64,000 bases of DNA from Thalassococcus halodurans (GCF_900108225.1 NZ_FNUZ01000005.1:186001-250000), one strand, 5' to 3'; shown: positions 1 to 8,639, counted from the first letter of the stretch. Notes: generated from the letters alone by a model not told the origin. Made by a program: numbers and translations.

Positions 1-263
1 AAGTTGCGCGCATCCACCAGACCGGCACATTTCAGCGTGCGGAAACGCAGACGCCCCAACGGCGTGGTCAGGCAGTATTCGGTATCCGGCGTCAGGTTTT
101 CGAAAAACAGCGGAGCCACAGTGGCCTTGCCCGACGCGCAGGGTTTGTCACCACAGCTGAGTTGCCAGCTGATCGGAACCGGCACGGCATAGCGTGCGCC
201 GCCCGGGGCCAGCAAAAGACTTGCTGTCCGCGAAGACAGCTGGAGAACGCGAAGATCGCTCAT
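1..263 (-). CDS. Polygalacturonase-like glycoside hydrolase family 28, N-terminal fragment
   Basis: The gene starts at an ATG at 263 on the minus strand and runs off the left edge; about 87 codons are visible. The N-terminus has a short hydrophobic strand, a fibronectin-like stretch (PLFFENLTPDTEYCLTTP) and then FRTLKCAGLVDARN. That is the typical entry into the GH28 beta-helix domain of rhizobial and Roseobacter polygalacturonases, which cut galacturonic acid polymers or oligomers. No signal peptide is obvious, as in cytoplasmic or exo-acting members. It lies downstream of a CUT1 sugar transporter on the same strand, separated by a terminator-like hairpin. The catalytic Asp residues lie outside the window, so the call rests on the N-terminal pattern and context. 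Confidence 0.6.
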   Translation of the reverse strand, partial: MSDLRVLQLSSRTASLLLAPGGARYAVPVPISWQLSCGDKPCASGKATVAPLFFENLTPDTEYCLTTPLGRLRFRTLKCAGLVDARN

Positions 264-287
264 AGACAAACCATTGTTCGAAAAGGC

Positions 288-322
288 GGGGCGTCTGCGG
301 GTTAGAGGACAGCAGACGCCCC
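288..322 (-). terminator. Terminator-like hairpin after the sugar-binding protein gene
   Basis: Perfect 11-bp arms (GGGGCGTCTGC at 288-298 and GCAGACGCCCC at 312-322) with a 13-nt loop. On the minus strand the stem is followed by GCCTTTT. It lies 10 nt after the stop of the binding-protein gene, so it probably ends or attenuates the ABC operon before the GH28 gene. Confidence 0.75.
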
Positions 323-332
323 GTCAGGAGGA

Positions 333-1595
333 TTACGAGTCGATGTCAGCCAAGGCTTCTTCGATGCCGTAAATCATCTCGTCCGCTGCCGTTTCGGCAT
401 CCACTTCGCCGTAGGCAAACAGCTCGAGATTGTCTTGCATCGCCGAACGGACGTCGGGATGCTCCATGAACGGGTGGATCGCCGGACCGGCCGCTGCCAG
501 AACCTTGGCCTGCGCTTCGATCTGAACCGGCTTGATGGCGTCATTGGCCAGAAGCTGTTCACGCGCGGCGGTCGAGGACGGCACACCACGGGCGGTGCCC
601 ATGGCCGCAATGCCTTCGGGTTCGTTCAGCAGGCAGTTCAAGACCTGAGCGGCGGCTTCCTTGTTCTCGGAATTGGCCGAGATCGAGAAGACCATGGATG
701 CCTTACGGTAGATGCCCGGTGTCTGCTGGCCATCCTGGCTAAGCAGATCGACGTAGGCCAGTTCCTGACCATCTTCCAGCGGATCGTTGATTTTGAAGTA
801 GGTGGAATCCCACTGGTAGGTGCCCGCGATCTTGCCCTTGGCCCATGCCGGATCTTCGTGCAGCGCCTTGACGCCCGATGCCTGCGCGGCCTTCCAGTTG
901 TTGATCACGTGGTTGTCGACCAGCGTCTGGTAGAAGTTGATCGCGTCGATCAGTTCTTCTTTGGACCACAGGATTTTGTTCGTCTCGGGGTCGATCAGTG
1001 GCTTGCCGGTTTTCTGCGTGCCGTAAAGCGTGACGATCAGCGTCGCGTCCAGCTTGGTTGCTTCGAACGGGAAGTAATCGTCGCCCAGCTTTTCCTTGAA
1101 CACAGGGCCAGCCGCGATCAGTTCGTCCCATGTGGTGGGAAGCGGAACGCCCGCTTTGTCGAAGGTGGTTTTGTTGAACACGAACAGACGGCCTGTTGTG
1201 GACACCGGCAGGCCGTTCAGCTTGCCCTTCATGGTGCCTGCAGCCAGCTGATCAGCAGACCACTGGCCCAGATCGATTGTGCCGGACAGTTCGTTCAGAT
1301 CGGCAAAGCCTGTGCCACGGGCGGAAAAGATCGGCAGCCACGGCCAGTTGATCTGCATAATGTCGGCCTCGGTCCGGCCTGCGATCTGGGTCGCGACCTT
1401 TTCAAAGTGGCCGGACCAGCCGGTGAATTCAGGCTTAACGTTGTGGCCGTACTTTTCGCCACAGACCTTGATGCCTTCTTGCGTGGCCGCGTGACGGCTG
1501 TCGCCGCCCCACCAGCTCATGCGCAGGTCGGCAGCAGAGGCCGTGCCCGCAAGCGCAGTTGTGGCAAGGGCAAGTCCCAATACAGTCAGTTTCAT
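333..1595 (-). CDS. Extracellular sugar-binding protein (family 1) of a CUT1 ABC transporter
   Basis: A periplasmic solute-binding protein of about 420 residues. The ATG at 1595 is chosen over an upstream in-frame start because GGGAGGAAAC lies just before it and the protein then opens with a clean signal peptide (MKLTVLGLALATTALAGTASA, cleaved before ADLRMSWWGG). The body has family 1 features: WPWLPIFSARGTGFADLNE near the N-terminus, FNKTTFDKAGVPLPTTWDEL in the middle, and a C-terminal region that counts residues lost to NSENKEAAAQVLNCLL. It is the last gene of a four-gene transporter operon (permease, permease, ATPase, binding protein) read leftward. The substrate is unknown; the adjacent GH28 gene suggests oligogalacturonides or a related pectic sugar. 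Confidence 0.9.
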   Translation of the reverse strand: MKLTVLGLALATTALAGTASAADLRMSWWGGDSRHAATQEGIKVCGEKYGHNVKPEFTGWSGHFEKVATQIAGRTEADIMQINWPWLPIFSARGTGFADLNELSGTIDLGQWSADQLAAGTMKGKLNGLPVSTTGRLFVFNKTTFDKAGVPLPTTWDELIAAGPVFKEKLGDDYFPFEATKLDATLIVTLYGTQKTGKPLIDPETNKILWSKEELIDAINFYQTLVDNHVINNWKAAQASGVKALHEDPAWAKGKIAGTYQWDSTYFKINDPLEDGQELAYVDLLSQDGQQTPGIYRKASMVFSISANSENKEAAAQVLNCLLNEPEGIAAMGTARGVPSSTAAREQLLANDAIKPVQIEAQAKVLAAAGPAIHPFMEHPDVRSAMQDNLELFAYGEVDAETAADEMIYGIEEALADIDS

Positions 1596-1617
1596 CGTCA
1601 GTTTCCTCCCTGGACGA

Positions 1618-2745
1618 TTATGAATTCTGGTCAGCCAGCGACACGTTTTCGCCGGTCTCCGGATCAAAAAGATGCAGACGTGCCGCGATGGGTCTTAGGC
1701 CCACTTTGTCGCCACGTTGCAGGGTGGTGTCGAAACGTTCGGTCGGCACGACGGCGACAAAGGTCGCGTCACCGACACGGGCATGAACGTTGACCTCGTG
1801 CCCCATAAACTCGAGGTTCGAGATCGTTCCGCTGAACGCCTCTGCGGCACCGTCTTCGAGCACCTCAAGGTGCTGCGGACGGATGCCCAAGGTGACAGGC
1901 CCATCCGCGGTTTGCAGACGTGCTGTCAGGTCTGGTCCTGCCATGATGGTTTGTCCGGCAAGGGTCAGACGGGCTGCGCCGTTGCTGCTAAGAACAGCAG
2001 GCACAAGGTTCATTTCCGGCATGCCGATGAAGCCCGCCACAAAGGCGTTTGCAGGGCGTTCATAGAGCGTCGCAGGATCGGCCACCTGCATGATGTGGCC
2101 GTCTTTCATCACGCAAATCCGGTCGCCCATGGTCATCGCTTCGACCTGATCGTGGGTCACGTAGACCACGGTCGCGGGGCGGCCTTCGGATCGCAGGCGT
2201 TTGTGCAGATCAGTGATCCGCACCCGCATCGAGGCGCGCAGTTTGGCGTCAAGGTTGGACAGCGGTTCGTCGAACAGGAACACGTCCGGTTCCTTGATCA
2301 ACGCACGCCCCAGCGCCACACGCTGGGCCTGACCGCCGGACAGTTGTTTCGGCAGACGATCCAGCAGTTCCTCGATCTCAAGGATGTTGGACACAACCTG
2401 TGTTGACTGTTCGATCTGGTCTTTGGGCTGGCGTTTCAGGCGCAGGCCAAAGGACAGGTTCCGGCGCACTTTCATATGCGGATAAAGCGCGTAGTTCTGG
2501 AACACCATCGCGATGCCGCGCTTGCCCGGAACCAGATCGTTGACCACCTGATCGCCGATGCGGATTTCACCGCCTGTGACCGTTTCCAGCCCTGCAATCA
2601 TCCGCAGTGTTGTGGACTTGGCGCAGCCGGACGGGCCGACCAGCACCATGAATTCGCCTTCCTTGACCTCAAGGTTGATGCCGTGAACGGCCTTGAACCC
2701 GTTGCCATAGGTTTTTTCCAGCGATTTGAGTTGAAGCTCGGCCAT
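1618..2745 (-). CDS. CUT1 sugar ABC transporter ATP-binding protein (UgpC/MalK type)
   Basis: Powers import through the two permeases at 2745-4547. The 375 residues fit the MalK/UgpC family: an ATPase domain (about 1-235) and a C-terminal TOBE/OB regulatory domain. The Walker A is GPSGCAKS at residues 37-44, with Ala where Gly is usual. The signature is LSGGQAQRVALGRAL, Walker B is VFLFDEPLSNLDAKLR, and the H-loop is VYVTHDQVEAMTMGD. Its start codon overlaps the permease stop by one base (TAATG), so the two are translationally coupled. The Walker A variant keeps Lys and Ser, and the other motifs are intact, so the protein is probably active. Confidence 0.93.
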   Translation of the reverse strand: MAELQLKSLEKTYGNGFKAVHGINLEVKEGEFMVLVGPSGCAKSTTLRMIAGLETVTGGEIRIGDQVVNDLVPGKRGIAMVFQNYALYPHMKVRRNLSFGLRLKRQPKDQIEQSTQVVSNILEIEELLDRLPKQLSGGQAQRVALGRALIKEPDVFLFDEPLSNLDAKLRASMRVRITDLHKRLRSEGRPATVVYVTHDQVEAMTMGDRICVMKDGHIMQVADPATLYERPANAFVAGFIGMPEMNLVPAVLSSNGAARLTLAGQTIMAGPDLTARLQTADGPVTLGIRPQHLEVLEDGAAEAFSGTISNLEFMGHEVNVHARVGDATFVAVVPTERFDTTLQRGDKVGLRPIAARLHLFDPETGENVSLADQNS

Positions 2746-3659
2746 TAGCCTTTGACCCCCCCGGTAGAGATGCCTTCGATGAAGTATTTCTGAGCCATGA
2801 AGAACACGACCAGCGACGGTGTCAGCGCGAGCACGGACATGGCGAGGATCTGGTTCCAGGCGAAGGCTTCGGTTGTGTCGATCGACAGTTTAAGTGCGAG
2901 GCTGACAGGGTATTTTTCAACCGAGCTGATATAGATCAGCGGCCCCAGAAAATCGTTCATGGTCCACATGAACTGGAACAGGCACACCGAAATCAGCGCA
3001 GGCATCAGCATCGGAACAACGATAAAGATCAGCGTCTGAAGGGTGGTTGCCCCGTCCACACGTGCGGCCTCTTCCATGTCGCGCGGGATGGCGCGCAGGA
3101 ACTGGATCACCATGAAGACAAAGAACGCATCCCCCGCCATCGCAGACGGCACCCACAGCGGCAGGAAGCTGTCCAGCCAGCCGATGTCACGAAACAGCAG
3201 GTACTGCGGAATACGTGTGACAACGTTGGGCAACAGAAGCGTTGCGATCACCGTGGCGAACAGGATGTTCTTGCCCGGGAAGTCAAAGCGGGCAAAGCCG
3301 TAGGCCACAAGCGTACAGGAAATCGCTGTGCCGATGGTTTTCGGAATGATGATCCAGAGCGAGTTCAGAAAGAAATGCCCGAAGGTGTAGGGCGTCGAGG
3401 TTTTCCAACCGTCGATATAGCCCTGAACCGTGGGTTCGCTGGGCCAGAAGCCGGGCGACGAGAACATTTCAGAGTTCGTCTTGAACGACGCCCCCACCAG
3501 CCAGATCAGCGGATAAACCATGATCAGGCCGATGACCGCCAGCACTGTGTATCGCAGCGCCGAATTGATGCGAGCCTTGCGGCGCAGTTTCAGTTCCAAC
3601 TGGGTCGGCGCATCGCCGGTGTTGTGGGCGGGGTTGGGCAATTCGGAATAGGACACCAT
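2745..3659 (-). CDS. CUT1 sugar ABC transporter permease (MalG/UgpE type)
   Basis: Inner-membrane permease of 304 residues. A charged cytoplasmic N-terminus is followed by six predicted membrane segments, beginning with YTVLAVIGLIMVYPLIWLVGASF. The EAA loop that docks on the ATPase reads EEAARVDGATTLQTLIFIVVPMLMPAL near residue 200. It ends with the EGISTGGVKG tail typical of MalG/UgpE-like subunits. It sits between the partner permease and the ATPase gene in one leftward operon. Confidence 0.93.
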   Translation of the reverse strand: MVSYSELPNPAHNTGDAPTQLELKLRRKARINSALRYTVLAVIGLIMVYPLIWLVGASFKTNSEMFSSPGFWPSEPTVQGYIDGWKTSTPYTFGHFFLNSLWIIIPKTIGTAISCTLVAYGFARFDFPGKNILFATVIATLLLPNVVTRIPQYLLFRDIGWLDSFLPLWVPSAMAGDAFFVFMVIQFLRAIPRDMEEAARVDGATTLQTLIFIVVPMLMPALISVCLFQFMWTMNDFLGPLIYISSVEKYPVSLALKLSIDTTEAFAWNQILAMSVLALTPSLVVFFMAQKYFIEGISTGGVKG

Positions 3660-3662
3660 TGC

Positions 3663-4547
3663 TCAGCTCCTCTTGTCGCCAGCGTAGTAGACCCACTTTT
3701 TCGAGGACCAGAACGCGATGAGTGTAAGAACCATGATGATCACGAAGAGCACCCAAGCGATGGCCGAGGCATAGCCCATGTCAAAGCTCTTGAACGCTTC
3801 GTCGTAGATATACAGCGGCAGCAGGTATGTGCTTTTCAGCGGACCACCTTCGGTGATGATGTAGGGGCCGTTGAATTCCTGAAACGCCTGTACGGTCTGC
3901 ATGATCAGGTTGAAGAAGATCACCGGCGTGATCAGCGGCAAGGTGATGTAGCGGAAGATCTGCCACTGGCCCGCACCGTCGATAGCGGCCGCTTCGTATA
4001 GCGATTTGTCCACCGATTGCAGCGCCGCAAGGAAGATCACCATGGCCGATCCGAACTGCCAGCAACGCAGCAGCGTGATGGTGAACAGCGCGGTGTTGGG
4101 ATCGCCGAACCAGTTGATCGGTTCAACCCCGAACAGCGCAAGGCCCATATTCACAAGGCCCGTATCGGCAAAGATATAGCGCCACAGAACCGCAATCGCG
4201 ATAGACCCGCCAAGGATCGATGGCACGTAATAGGCCGTGCGGAACAGGTTGATGGCCTTCAGCCGGTAGTTCAGCACCACCGCGATGAACAGGGCAAAGA
4301 CCAGTTTCAGCGGAACGGTCGTGAACACATAGATCAGCGTCACTTTCAGCGACTTATCGAACGTCCGGTCGCGGGTGAACAGCTTTTCATAGTTCTTCAT
4401 GCCGACCCATTCAGGCGTCGACAGCAGATCGTAATCCGTGAAGCTCAGGTAGAAAGAGGCAAGGAACGGAAAGGCTGTGAACAGCAACAAACCGATGATG
4501 TAGGGCGAAACATACCACAGCCCCAGATACTTACTGTCACCGCCCAT
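3663..4547 (-). CDS. CUT1 sugar ABC transporter permease (MalF/UgpA type)
   Basis: Inner-membrane permease of 294 residues with about six membrane segments. The first (YIIGLLLFTAFPFLASFYLSFTDYDLL) has the pattern of MalF/UgpA subunits. The EAA loop is YEAAAIDGAGQWQIFRYITLPLITPV. It is the first gene of the transporter operon and only 3 nt separate it from the second permease gene. The 263-nt region upstream is shared with a divergent AraC regulator and carries a strong inverted repeat. Confidence 0.92.
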   Translation of the reverse strand: MGGDSKYLGLWYVSPYIIGLLLFTAFPFLASFYLSFTDYDLLSTPEWVGMKNYEKLFTRDRTFDKSLKVTLIYVFTTVPLKLVFALFIAVVLNYRLKAINLFRTAYYVPSILGGSIAIAVLWRYIFADTGLVNMGLALFGVEPINWFGDPNTALFTITLLRCWQFGSAMVIFLAALQSVDKSLYEAAAIDGAGQWQIFRYITLPLITPVIFFNLIMQTVQAFQEFNGPYIITEGGPLKSTYLLPLYIYDEAFKSFDMGYASAIAWVLFVIIMVLTLIAFWSSKKWVYYAGDKRS

Positions 4548-4683
4548 GACCGCCGCCTCCGTGCATCAGCCCGCCAAGCGGGGCGCTAAGGGCGCAGTGG
4601 GGTGTCACGTAAGAGGCGGACGCACCGCCGGTATACGCGTGTTCGAAATAGTTCATGTGTTTATAGATCAAGCCGCCCCTCTT

Positions 4684-4708
4684 CCTGTGCAAATCGACAA
4701 TGCACAGG
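4684..4708. promoter_or_regulatory. Inverted repeat in the divergent araC/permease promoter region
   Basis: Perfect 8-bp arms (CCTGTGCA at 4684-4691, TGCACAGG at 4701-4708) around a 9-nt spacer. It lies between the divergent AraC gene and the transporter operon, where an operator is expected. AraC proteins more often use direct repeats, so a different regulator could bind here. No other clear signal was seen in 4548-4810. Confidence 0.5.
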
Positions 4709-4810
4709 TCAAATGGATGCTTATTTGCCTCCCTAAGGTCCATCCTTTTCGGTCAGGACCACGTATTGATTCCCTGAAAGCACAGTAAATCGCCTTGCCA
4801 GCCCGACTAA

Positions 4811-5698
4811 ATGTCAGCTACAGACAAAAAGATGGACAAAACCGTAGATTTTCCGCTTTCCCTTATGCCAATGCGGTCGCTGTCGCTGCGTTTGGCGCGT
4901 TCGACGATCCGGATGCACCACGGTCCCGCGTGGCGGATCGACAAACTGAACCCCGTACACGACCTGATTATCTGCCTGACCGGACGGGGGCTATATCACA
5001 TCGACGGAGAGGAGATCACAGTTGAACCGGGCGATGCGCTGCTGATCCCCGCCTACACGCGGTTTCGGGGCCAGCACGGTGGCGGCGATGACATTTACAC
5101 CGGTGTCGCACAGCACTTTACGCTCGATCTGTTCGGACGCGGCAATGTGGTGTCGCAGATGGATTTGCACCGCAAAGTGCGCCTGCGCGATTGGGAGGCA
5201 CTGGGCCCGCTGGTGCAGCACTACCGCGCGTCGGCCACCCCGACCTCGACCACTTTGGCACAGCATCACCAGTTTATGGTTCTGTTGCTGGCCTATCTGG
5301 AAGACGCGTTTTTGGGCTGGAAATCGAACGAGGCCATCGAGGATTCACAGGATCAGCTGTCGATGCACATCATGTTCGTGGCCACTCACCTGTCGGCGGA
5401 CCCACTGGGTTCGGTGGTCGAGGAGACCATGGCGAATGTGCCCTATAACCCCGACTATTTCCGCCGCGCGTTCCGCGACCGGATCGGTATGACACCGCAG
5501 AAGTTCCGCGAACTCAAACGCATGGAATTTGCCGCCAACCGTCTGGGCCAGGGCCTGCCGGTTAAGGCCGTGGCAGCAGAACTTGGTTTTTCCGACCCCT
5601 ACTTTTTCAGCCGCATGTTCAAACGCTTTATCGGCGCCAGCCCGTCAAGCTACCGCGAAAAGAAAAGCAAACTGGTCGAGGATGGGAAGGCGGAGTGA
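4811..5698 (+). CDS. AraC family transcriptional regulator
   Basis: A 295-residue regulator. The N-terminal part is a cupin-like sensor (HDLIICLTGRGLYHIDGEEITVEPGDALLIPAY, about 50-85), the usual sugar-sensing fold. The C-terminal part (about 180-290) has the two helix-turn-helix motifs of the AraC family, the second being KAVAAELGFSDPYFFSRMFKRFIGASPSSYR. It is divergent from the CUT1 operon and is probably its substrate-responsive regulator. The ATG at 4811 gives MSATDKKMDK; a second ATG at 4832 is also possible. Confidence 0.92.
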   Translation: MSATDKKMDKTVDFPLSLMPMRSLSLRLARSTIRMHHGPAWRIDKLNPVHDLIICLTGRGLYHIDGEEITVEPGDALLIPAYTRFRGQHGGGDDIYTGVAQHFTLDLFGRGNVVSQMDLHRKVRLRDWEALGPLVQHYRASATPTSTTLAQHHQFMVLLLAYLEDAFLGWKSNEAIEDSQDQLSMHIMFVATHLSADPLGSVVEETMANVPYNPDYFRRAFRDRIGMTPQKFRELKRMEFAANRLGQGLPVKAVAAELGFSDPYFFSRMFKRFIGASPSSYREKKSKLVEDGKAE

Positions 5699-5805
5699 GT
5701 TAGGCCCGCACAAAACCACCAAGGATTGTTAACTTGACTAAGTTAGCAATCTAGAATTGCTACATGAACGCCATACTAATATATCCCGTCAAACTCCAAA
5801 TTTGA

Positions 5806-6468
5806 ATGGGTACTAGTGGCGTGAACACAACCGACAAACCGCAAGAGAGCGAAAAAGAACCATCAACATGGAACACAATAATAGGGCCCTTTGGCCTTTG
5901 GTTCGTAATAGGTTCCTTAGCGTCGACTATCGCACTTTTCAATCTTGAAAGCGCTTCATACGATGCAGCAAAAGATCTCGTAAATTCGGTATTATCGAGA
6001 ACATTGGCGGTTATTTTAATTCTGGCGACAGCAATAATGCAAATTGCTTCGGCCTTAGCGAAGTCCAGCTTTATCTCAAGAGCCTTAACCGAATTACACA
6101 GCTCCTGCCAAAACATTTTCGGGGCATACGTGGGGGTGGCCTTTCCACTGTCTATTCACAGTTGCATGTATGGTAGTTCGCCCATTCCCCTCTTAGAATG
6201 GATGGTTTACGTTGCCATACTTGCAACAATTTTTGGATTTCTTTGGACGCACACAGCGAGAATCGAAAAATTCGTAAGTAATATCAAAAGGCCGCAATAT
6301 TGTAGCTTTGTTCCCTTCATAGCCTTGTTAGCAGTTGGTACATTTCTGTTCTTTTACCAAAAAACCTCGTTGTTGGAAAAGCTCCGAACAGATTGCCGTC
6401 TATGTGAACAGGTTCCCCAGACAAAAGCTGCAGAAATCGAACAGATCAAGTCAACCGCGAAAGAATGA
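5806..6468 (+). CDS. Hypothetical membrane protein, AT-rich
   Basis: No family is recognised. The 220 residues contain four or five hydrophobic stretches: IIGPFGLWFVIGSLASTIALF, TLAVILILATAIMQIASAL, a weaker one near IFGAYVGVAFPLSI, LEWMVYVAILATIFGFLW, and FVPFIALLAVGTFLFFY. A short polar C-terminal tail contains CRLCEQ. Base composition is clearly more AT-rich than the flanks and codon use differs (AAT, ATA, TTA are common), which suggests recent acquisition. A GTG at 5821 is an alternative start. It lies alone between the AraC gene and a convergent operon. Confidence 0.6.
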   Translation: MGTSGVNTTDKPQESEKEPSTWNTIIGPFGLWFVIGSLASTIALFNLESASYDAAKDLVNSVLSRTLAVILILATAIMQIASALAKSSFISRALTELHSSCQNIFGAYVGVAFPLSIHSCMYGSSPIPLLEWMVYVAILATIFGFLWTHTARIEKFVSNIKRPQYCSFVPFIALLAVGTFLFFYQKTSLLEKLRTDCRLCEQVPQTKAAEIEQIKSTAKE

Positions 6469-6477
6469 TGTCCTAAA

Positions 6478-7092
6478 TCACTCTTCCTGCACAATCGCGC
6501 TGTAGTCGCCGCGCAGTTGCAGGGTGACGGTCACTTCGGATTTGTCGCGGTTGCGCCAGAACCAGCCGTGGTTGCCTGCGAAGGGCGTTTCAAAGCTGCC
6601 CTCGCCTGCGGTTTTACCGCGGCCCTTTTCATAGGTCACGTTCTGACCATCGGCATGGGCGTGCAGATCAAAGTTGATCCGGCCACCGTCTGCCACCCAT
6701 GAGTAATAGAGCGTGGCGCCCTCCTCCATCGTGGCTTTGATCTCAATATACGCACCGGGATCGAGGACGAAGGTGATCTCGTCCGCCCATGCCTCTTCGG
6801 CGTAGGCGGCAGATACAAACAAGCCCATCAGATCGTTGATCAGCGAAGAGGACTCATCCGGCGTGTGCAATTCCGCGTCTGCTGCGGCCTCGGCGGCGAG
6901 TTGCTGTTTGATCTCGCCCATTTCCGTCAGGCCAAGAAGCGTGCCGAAACCGGTTGGATCCTTGCCCAGTTCCGCAGGCATATAAACCATCACGCCGATG
7001 GCCACCGCGCCGATGCCAGCCACGATGGAAGACCGACGAAGCTGCGCTTTGGTGGGCAGATCTTCTAGGTTCGGCTTGGGTGCGTTGTGCAT
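6478..7092 (-). CDS. Membrane-anchored periplasmic protein, partner of the HupE-like gene
   Basis: A 204-residue protein with one N-terminal membrane segment (SSIVAGIGAVAIGVMVYMPAEL, about 21-42) and a periplasmic domain. The domain holds ITFVLDPGAYIEIKATMEEGATLYYSWVADGGRINFDLHAHADG and a C-terminal beta-rich part (NHGWFWRNRDKSEVTVTLQLRGDY). Proteins of this type are annotated only as transmembrane anchor proteins and recur beside HupE/UreJ genes. It follows the HupE-like gene by about 15 nt on the same strand, so the two are probably co-transcribed. Biochemical function is unknown. Confidence 0.75.
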   Translation of the reverse strand: MHNAPKPNLEDLPTKAQLRRSSIVAGIGAVAIGVMVYMPAELGKDPTGFGTLLGLTEMGEIKQQLAAEAAADAELHTPDESSSLINDLMGLFVSAAYAEEAWADEITFVLDPGAYIEIKATMEEGATLYYSWVADGGRINFDLHAHADGQNVTYEKGRGKTAGEGSFETPFAGNHGWFWRNRDKSEVTVTLQLRGDYSAIVQEE

Positions 7093-7107
7093 GGAATGCT
7101 CCTGTTC

Positions 7108-7839
7108 TTATGTGCTGGCGAGGTAGCCGGCGATCTGCTGGTAGGTCAGCAAAAGGCCAAGGGCGACCATAATCCAGTTGGCGTAGGTGGCTTGTTGCAT
7201 GAACCGAGGGCTGCGCCGCCAGTAACCCATGACGATCAGAATGACGAACAGCGCCAGAATTTGGCCGATTTCGACGCCCACGTTGAAGGCCAGAAGGTTG
7301 GCCAGAAGGCCCTCGGGGTCGATCTGGTAATCGATGATTTTCGACGCAAGACCCGTGCCGTGGAACAGGCCAAAGATCAGGGTTGCGGCCTTGGTGTTGG
7401 GTTGGACCCCCAGCCATTTCTGGAACGCGCCAAGGTTATCCAGCGCCTTGTAGACGACAGACAGGCCGATAATGGCGTCGATGATATAGGCGTTGATGCC
7501 CCAACCATACCAAACGCCCAGCAACATAGTAATGGAATGGCCTAGTGCAAACAGGCTGACGTAAAGCGCCACGTCTTTCATGCGGTACAAAAAGAACACC
7601 ACGCCGAGCAGGAACAGGATGTGGTCATAACCCGTGATCATGTGCTTGGCGCCAAGGTAGATGAAGGGCACGATGTGGACGCCCCAAATTTCCTGAATGT
7701 AGCCAGCGTCACCGGGGGTGACGTCATGGGCAAAGGCGGCGCTGGCCGTCATTTGCAGCGCGGCCAAGGCTAGCAGCAGTGAATATGGCGTCAGGCGCGT
7801 GTTGTGGCGCGGCTTTGATCTGGAAGTGCTGGGGTTCAC
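7108..7839 (-). CDS. HupE/UreJ family membrane protein
   Basis: An inner-membrane protein of the HupE/UreJ_2 type, a family associated with nickel, cobalt or other metal transport but mostly uncharacterised. A signal peptide (LLLALAALQMTASAAFA) leads to HDVTPGD, then about six or seven membrane segments. Conserved polar residues include HMITGYDHILFLLGVVFF and FGLFHGTGLAS, which place His and Asp inside helices as in metal permeases. The start is uncertain: a GTG at 7839 is used here, while the open frame extends to a TTG at 7902. Neither has a strong ribosome binding site. No urease or hydrogenase gene is near, so metal and role are unknown. Confidence 0.8.
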   Translation of the reverse strand: MNPSTSRSKPRHNTRLTPYSLLLALAALQMTASAAFAHDVTPGDAGYIQEIWGVHIVPFIYLGAKHMITGYDHILFLLGVVFFLYRMKDVALYVSLFALGHSITMLLGVWYGWGINAYIIDAIIGLSVVYKALDNLGAFQKWLGVQPNTKAATLIFGLFHGTGLASKIIDYQIDPEGLLANLLAFNVGVEIGQILALFVILIVMGYWRRSPRFMQQATYANWIMVALGLLLTYQQIAGYLAST

Positions 7840-7934
7840 GCGTCTTGCTTCGGCTCTTGTTCCGGTCTGCCCAAAGGTAGAGGCCAACGGAGCGCCCGAC
7901 AAGTTGCCATTAGGTACGGGTGTGGCCGACCCGA

Positions 7935-8639
7935 TTACAGCAGCGCGTCTTTCAGGGATCGTGGCGCTTCGTCCTGTTCGCGCAGGTCCAGCGCGGAATG
8001 CAGATCGACCAGATGCGACCGCATCAGATCAGCGGCCTTGTCCCCGTTCCCGTCCGCGATGGCCTGCACCAGTTCATGATGCGCGTGCTTTTCGCACAGG
8101 GCGCTTTCGCGCCGCCAATAAAGCGCAATTATCAGTGAGGATCGGGAAATCAGGCTTTCGACAAAGGCCGCGATGGTTTGCTGATCGGCGATGCGGGCGA
8201 TTTCGATGTGGAATTGGCCGGACAGATGCAGCGCGCGGCCATGATCGGCCTCGGCCAATGCCGCGTGTTCGTCATGGATGTGCTGCTGCAAAAGGGCGAT
8301 GTCTTCTGCCGTGGCCTTGGCAGCGGCCATGCGGGCGATACGCGGTTCCAACAATTCGCGGGCCTCGAACACCTCGCGCGCGTCGCGCAGGGTTGGCTGG
8401 GCGACAAAAGCCCCGCGGTTGCGCTGGATATCGACCAGTTGCAGATGTGCCAAAGCATGAAGCGCAGAGCGGACGACCGTGCGGGACACGCCATAGATAT
8501 CGGCCAGTTCATCCTCGCCCAGCTTCATCCCCGGTTTGATCCGGTGTTCGTGGATGGCCAGCGTCAGCGCGCGGGTCACGTCCTCGGCCAAGGGCTGTGC
8601 GGGTCTTGCTGACGGGGTTTTGATGATCGCGGGGTCCAT
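7935..8639 (-). CDS. GntR family (FCD domain) transcriptional regulator
   Basis: A 234-residue FadR-type regulator. The winged helix is at about 15-80 (LAEDVTRALTLAIHEHRIKPGMKLGEDELADIYGVSRTVVRSALHAL). The FCD ligand domain follows, with the usual metal-binding acid and His residues (ARELLEPRIARMAA, FHIEIARIA, HHELVQAIADGNGDKAADLMRSHL). It is divergent from the Pot-like transporter operon across a 230-nt region with a TGTATACA palindrome, so it probably controls that operon. It also lies just upstream of the HupE-like gene on the same strand. Confidence 0.92.
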   Translation of the reverse strand: MDPAIIKTPSARPAQPLAEDVTRALTLAIHEHRIKPGMKLGEDELADIYGVSRTVVRSALHALAHLQLVDIQRNRGAFVAQPTLRDAREVFEARELLEPRIARMAAAKATAEDIALLQQHIHDEHAALAEADHGRALHLSGQFHIEIARIADQQTIAAFVESLISRSSLIIALYWRRESALCEKHAHHELVQAIADGNGDKAADLMRSHLVDLHSALDLREQDEAPRSLKDALL

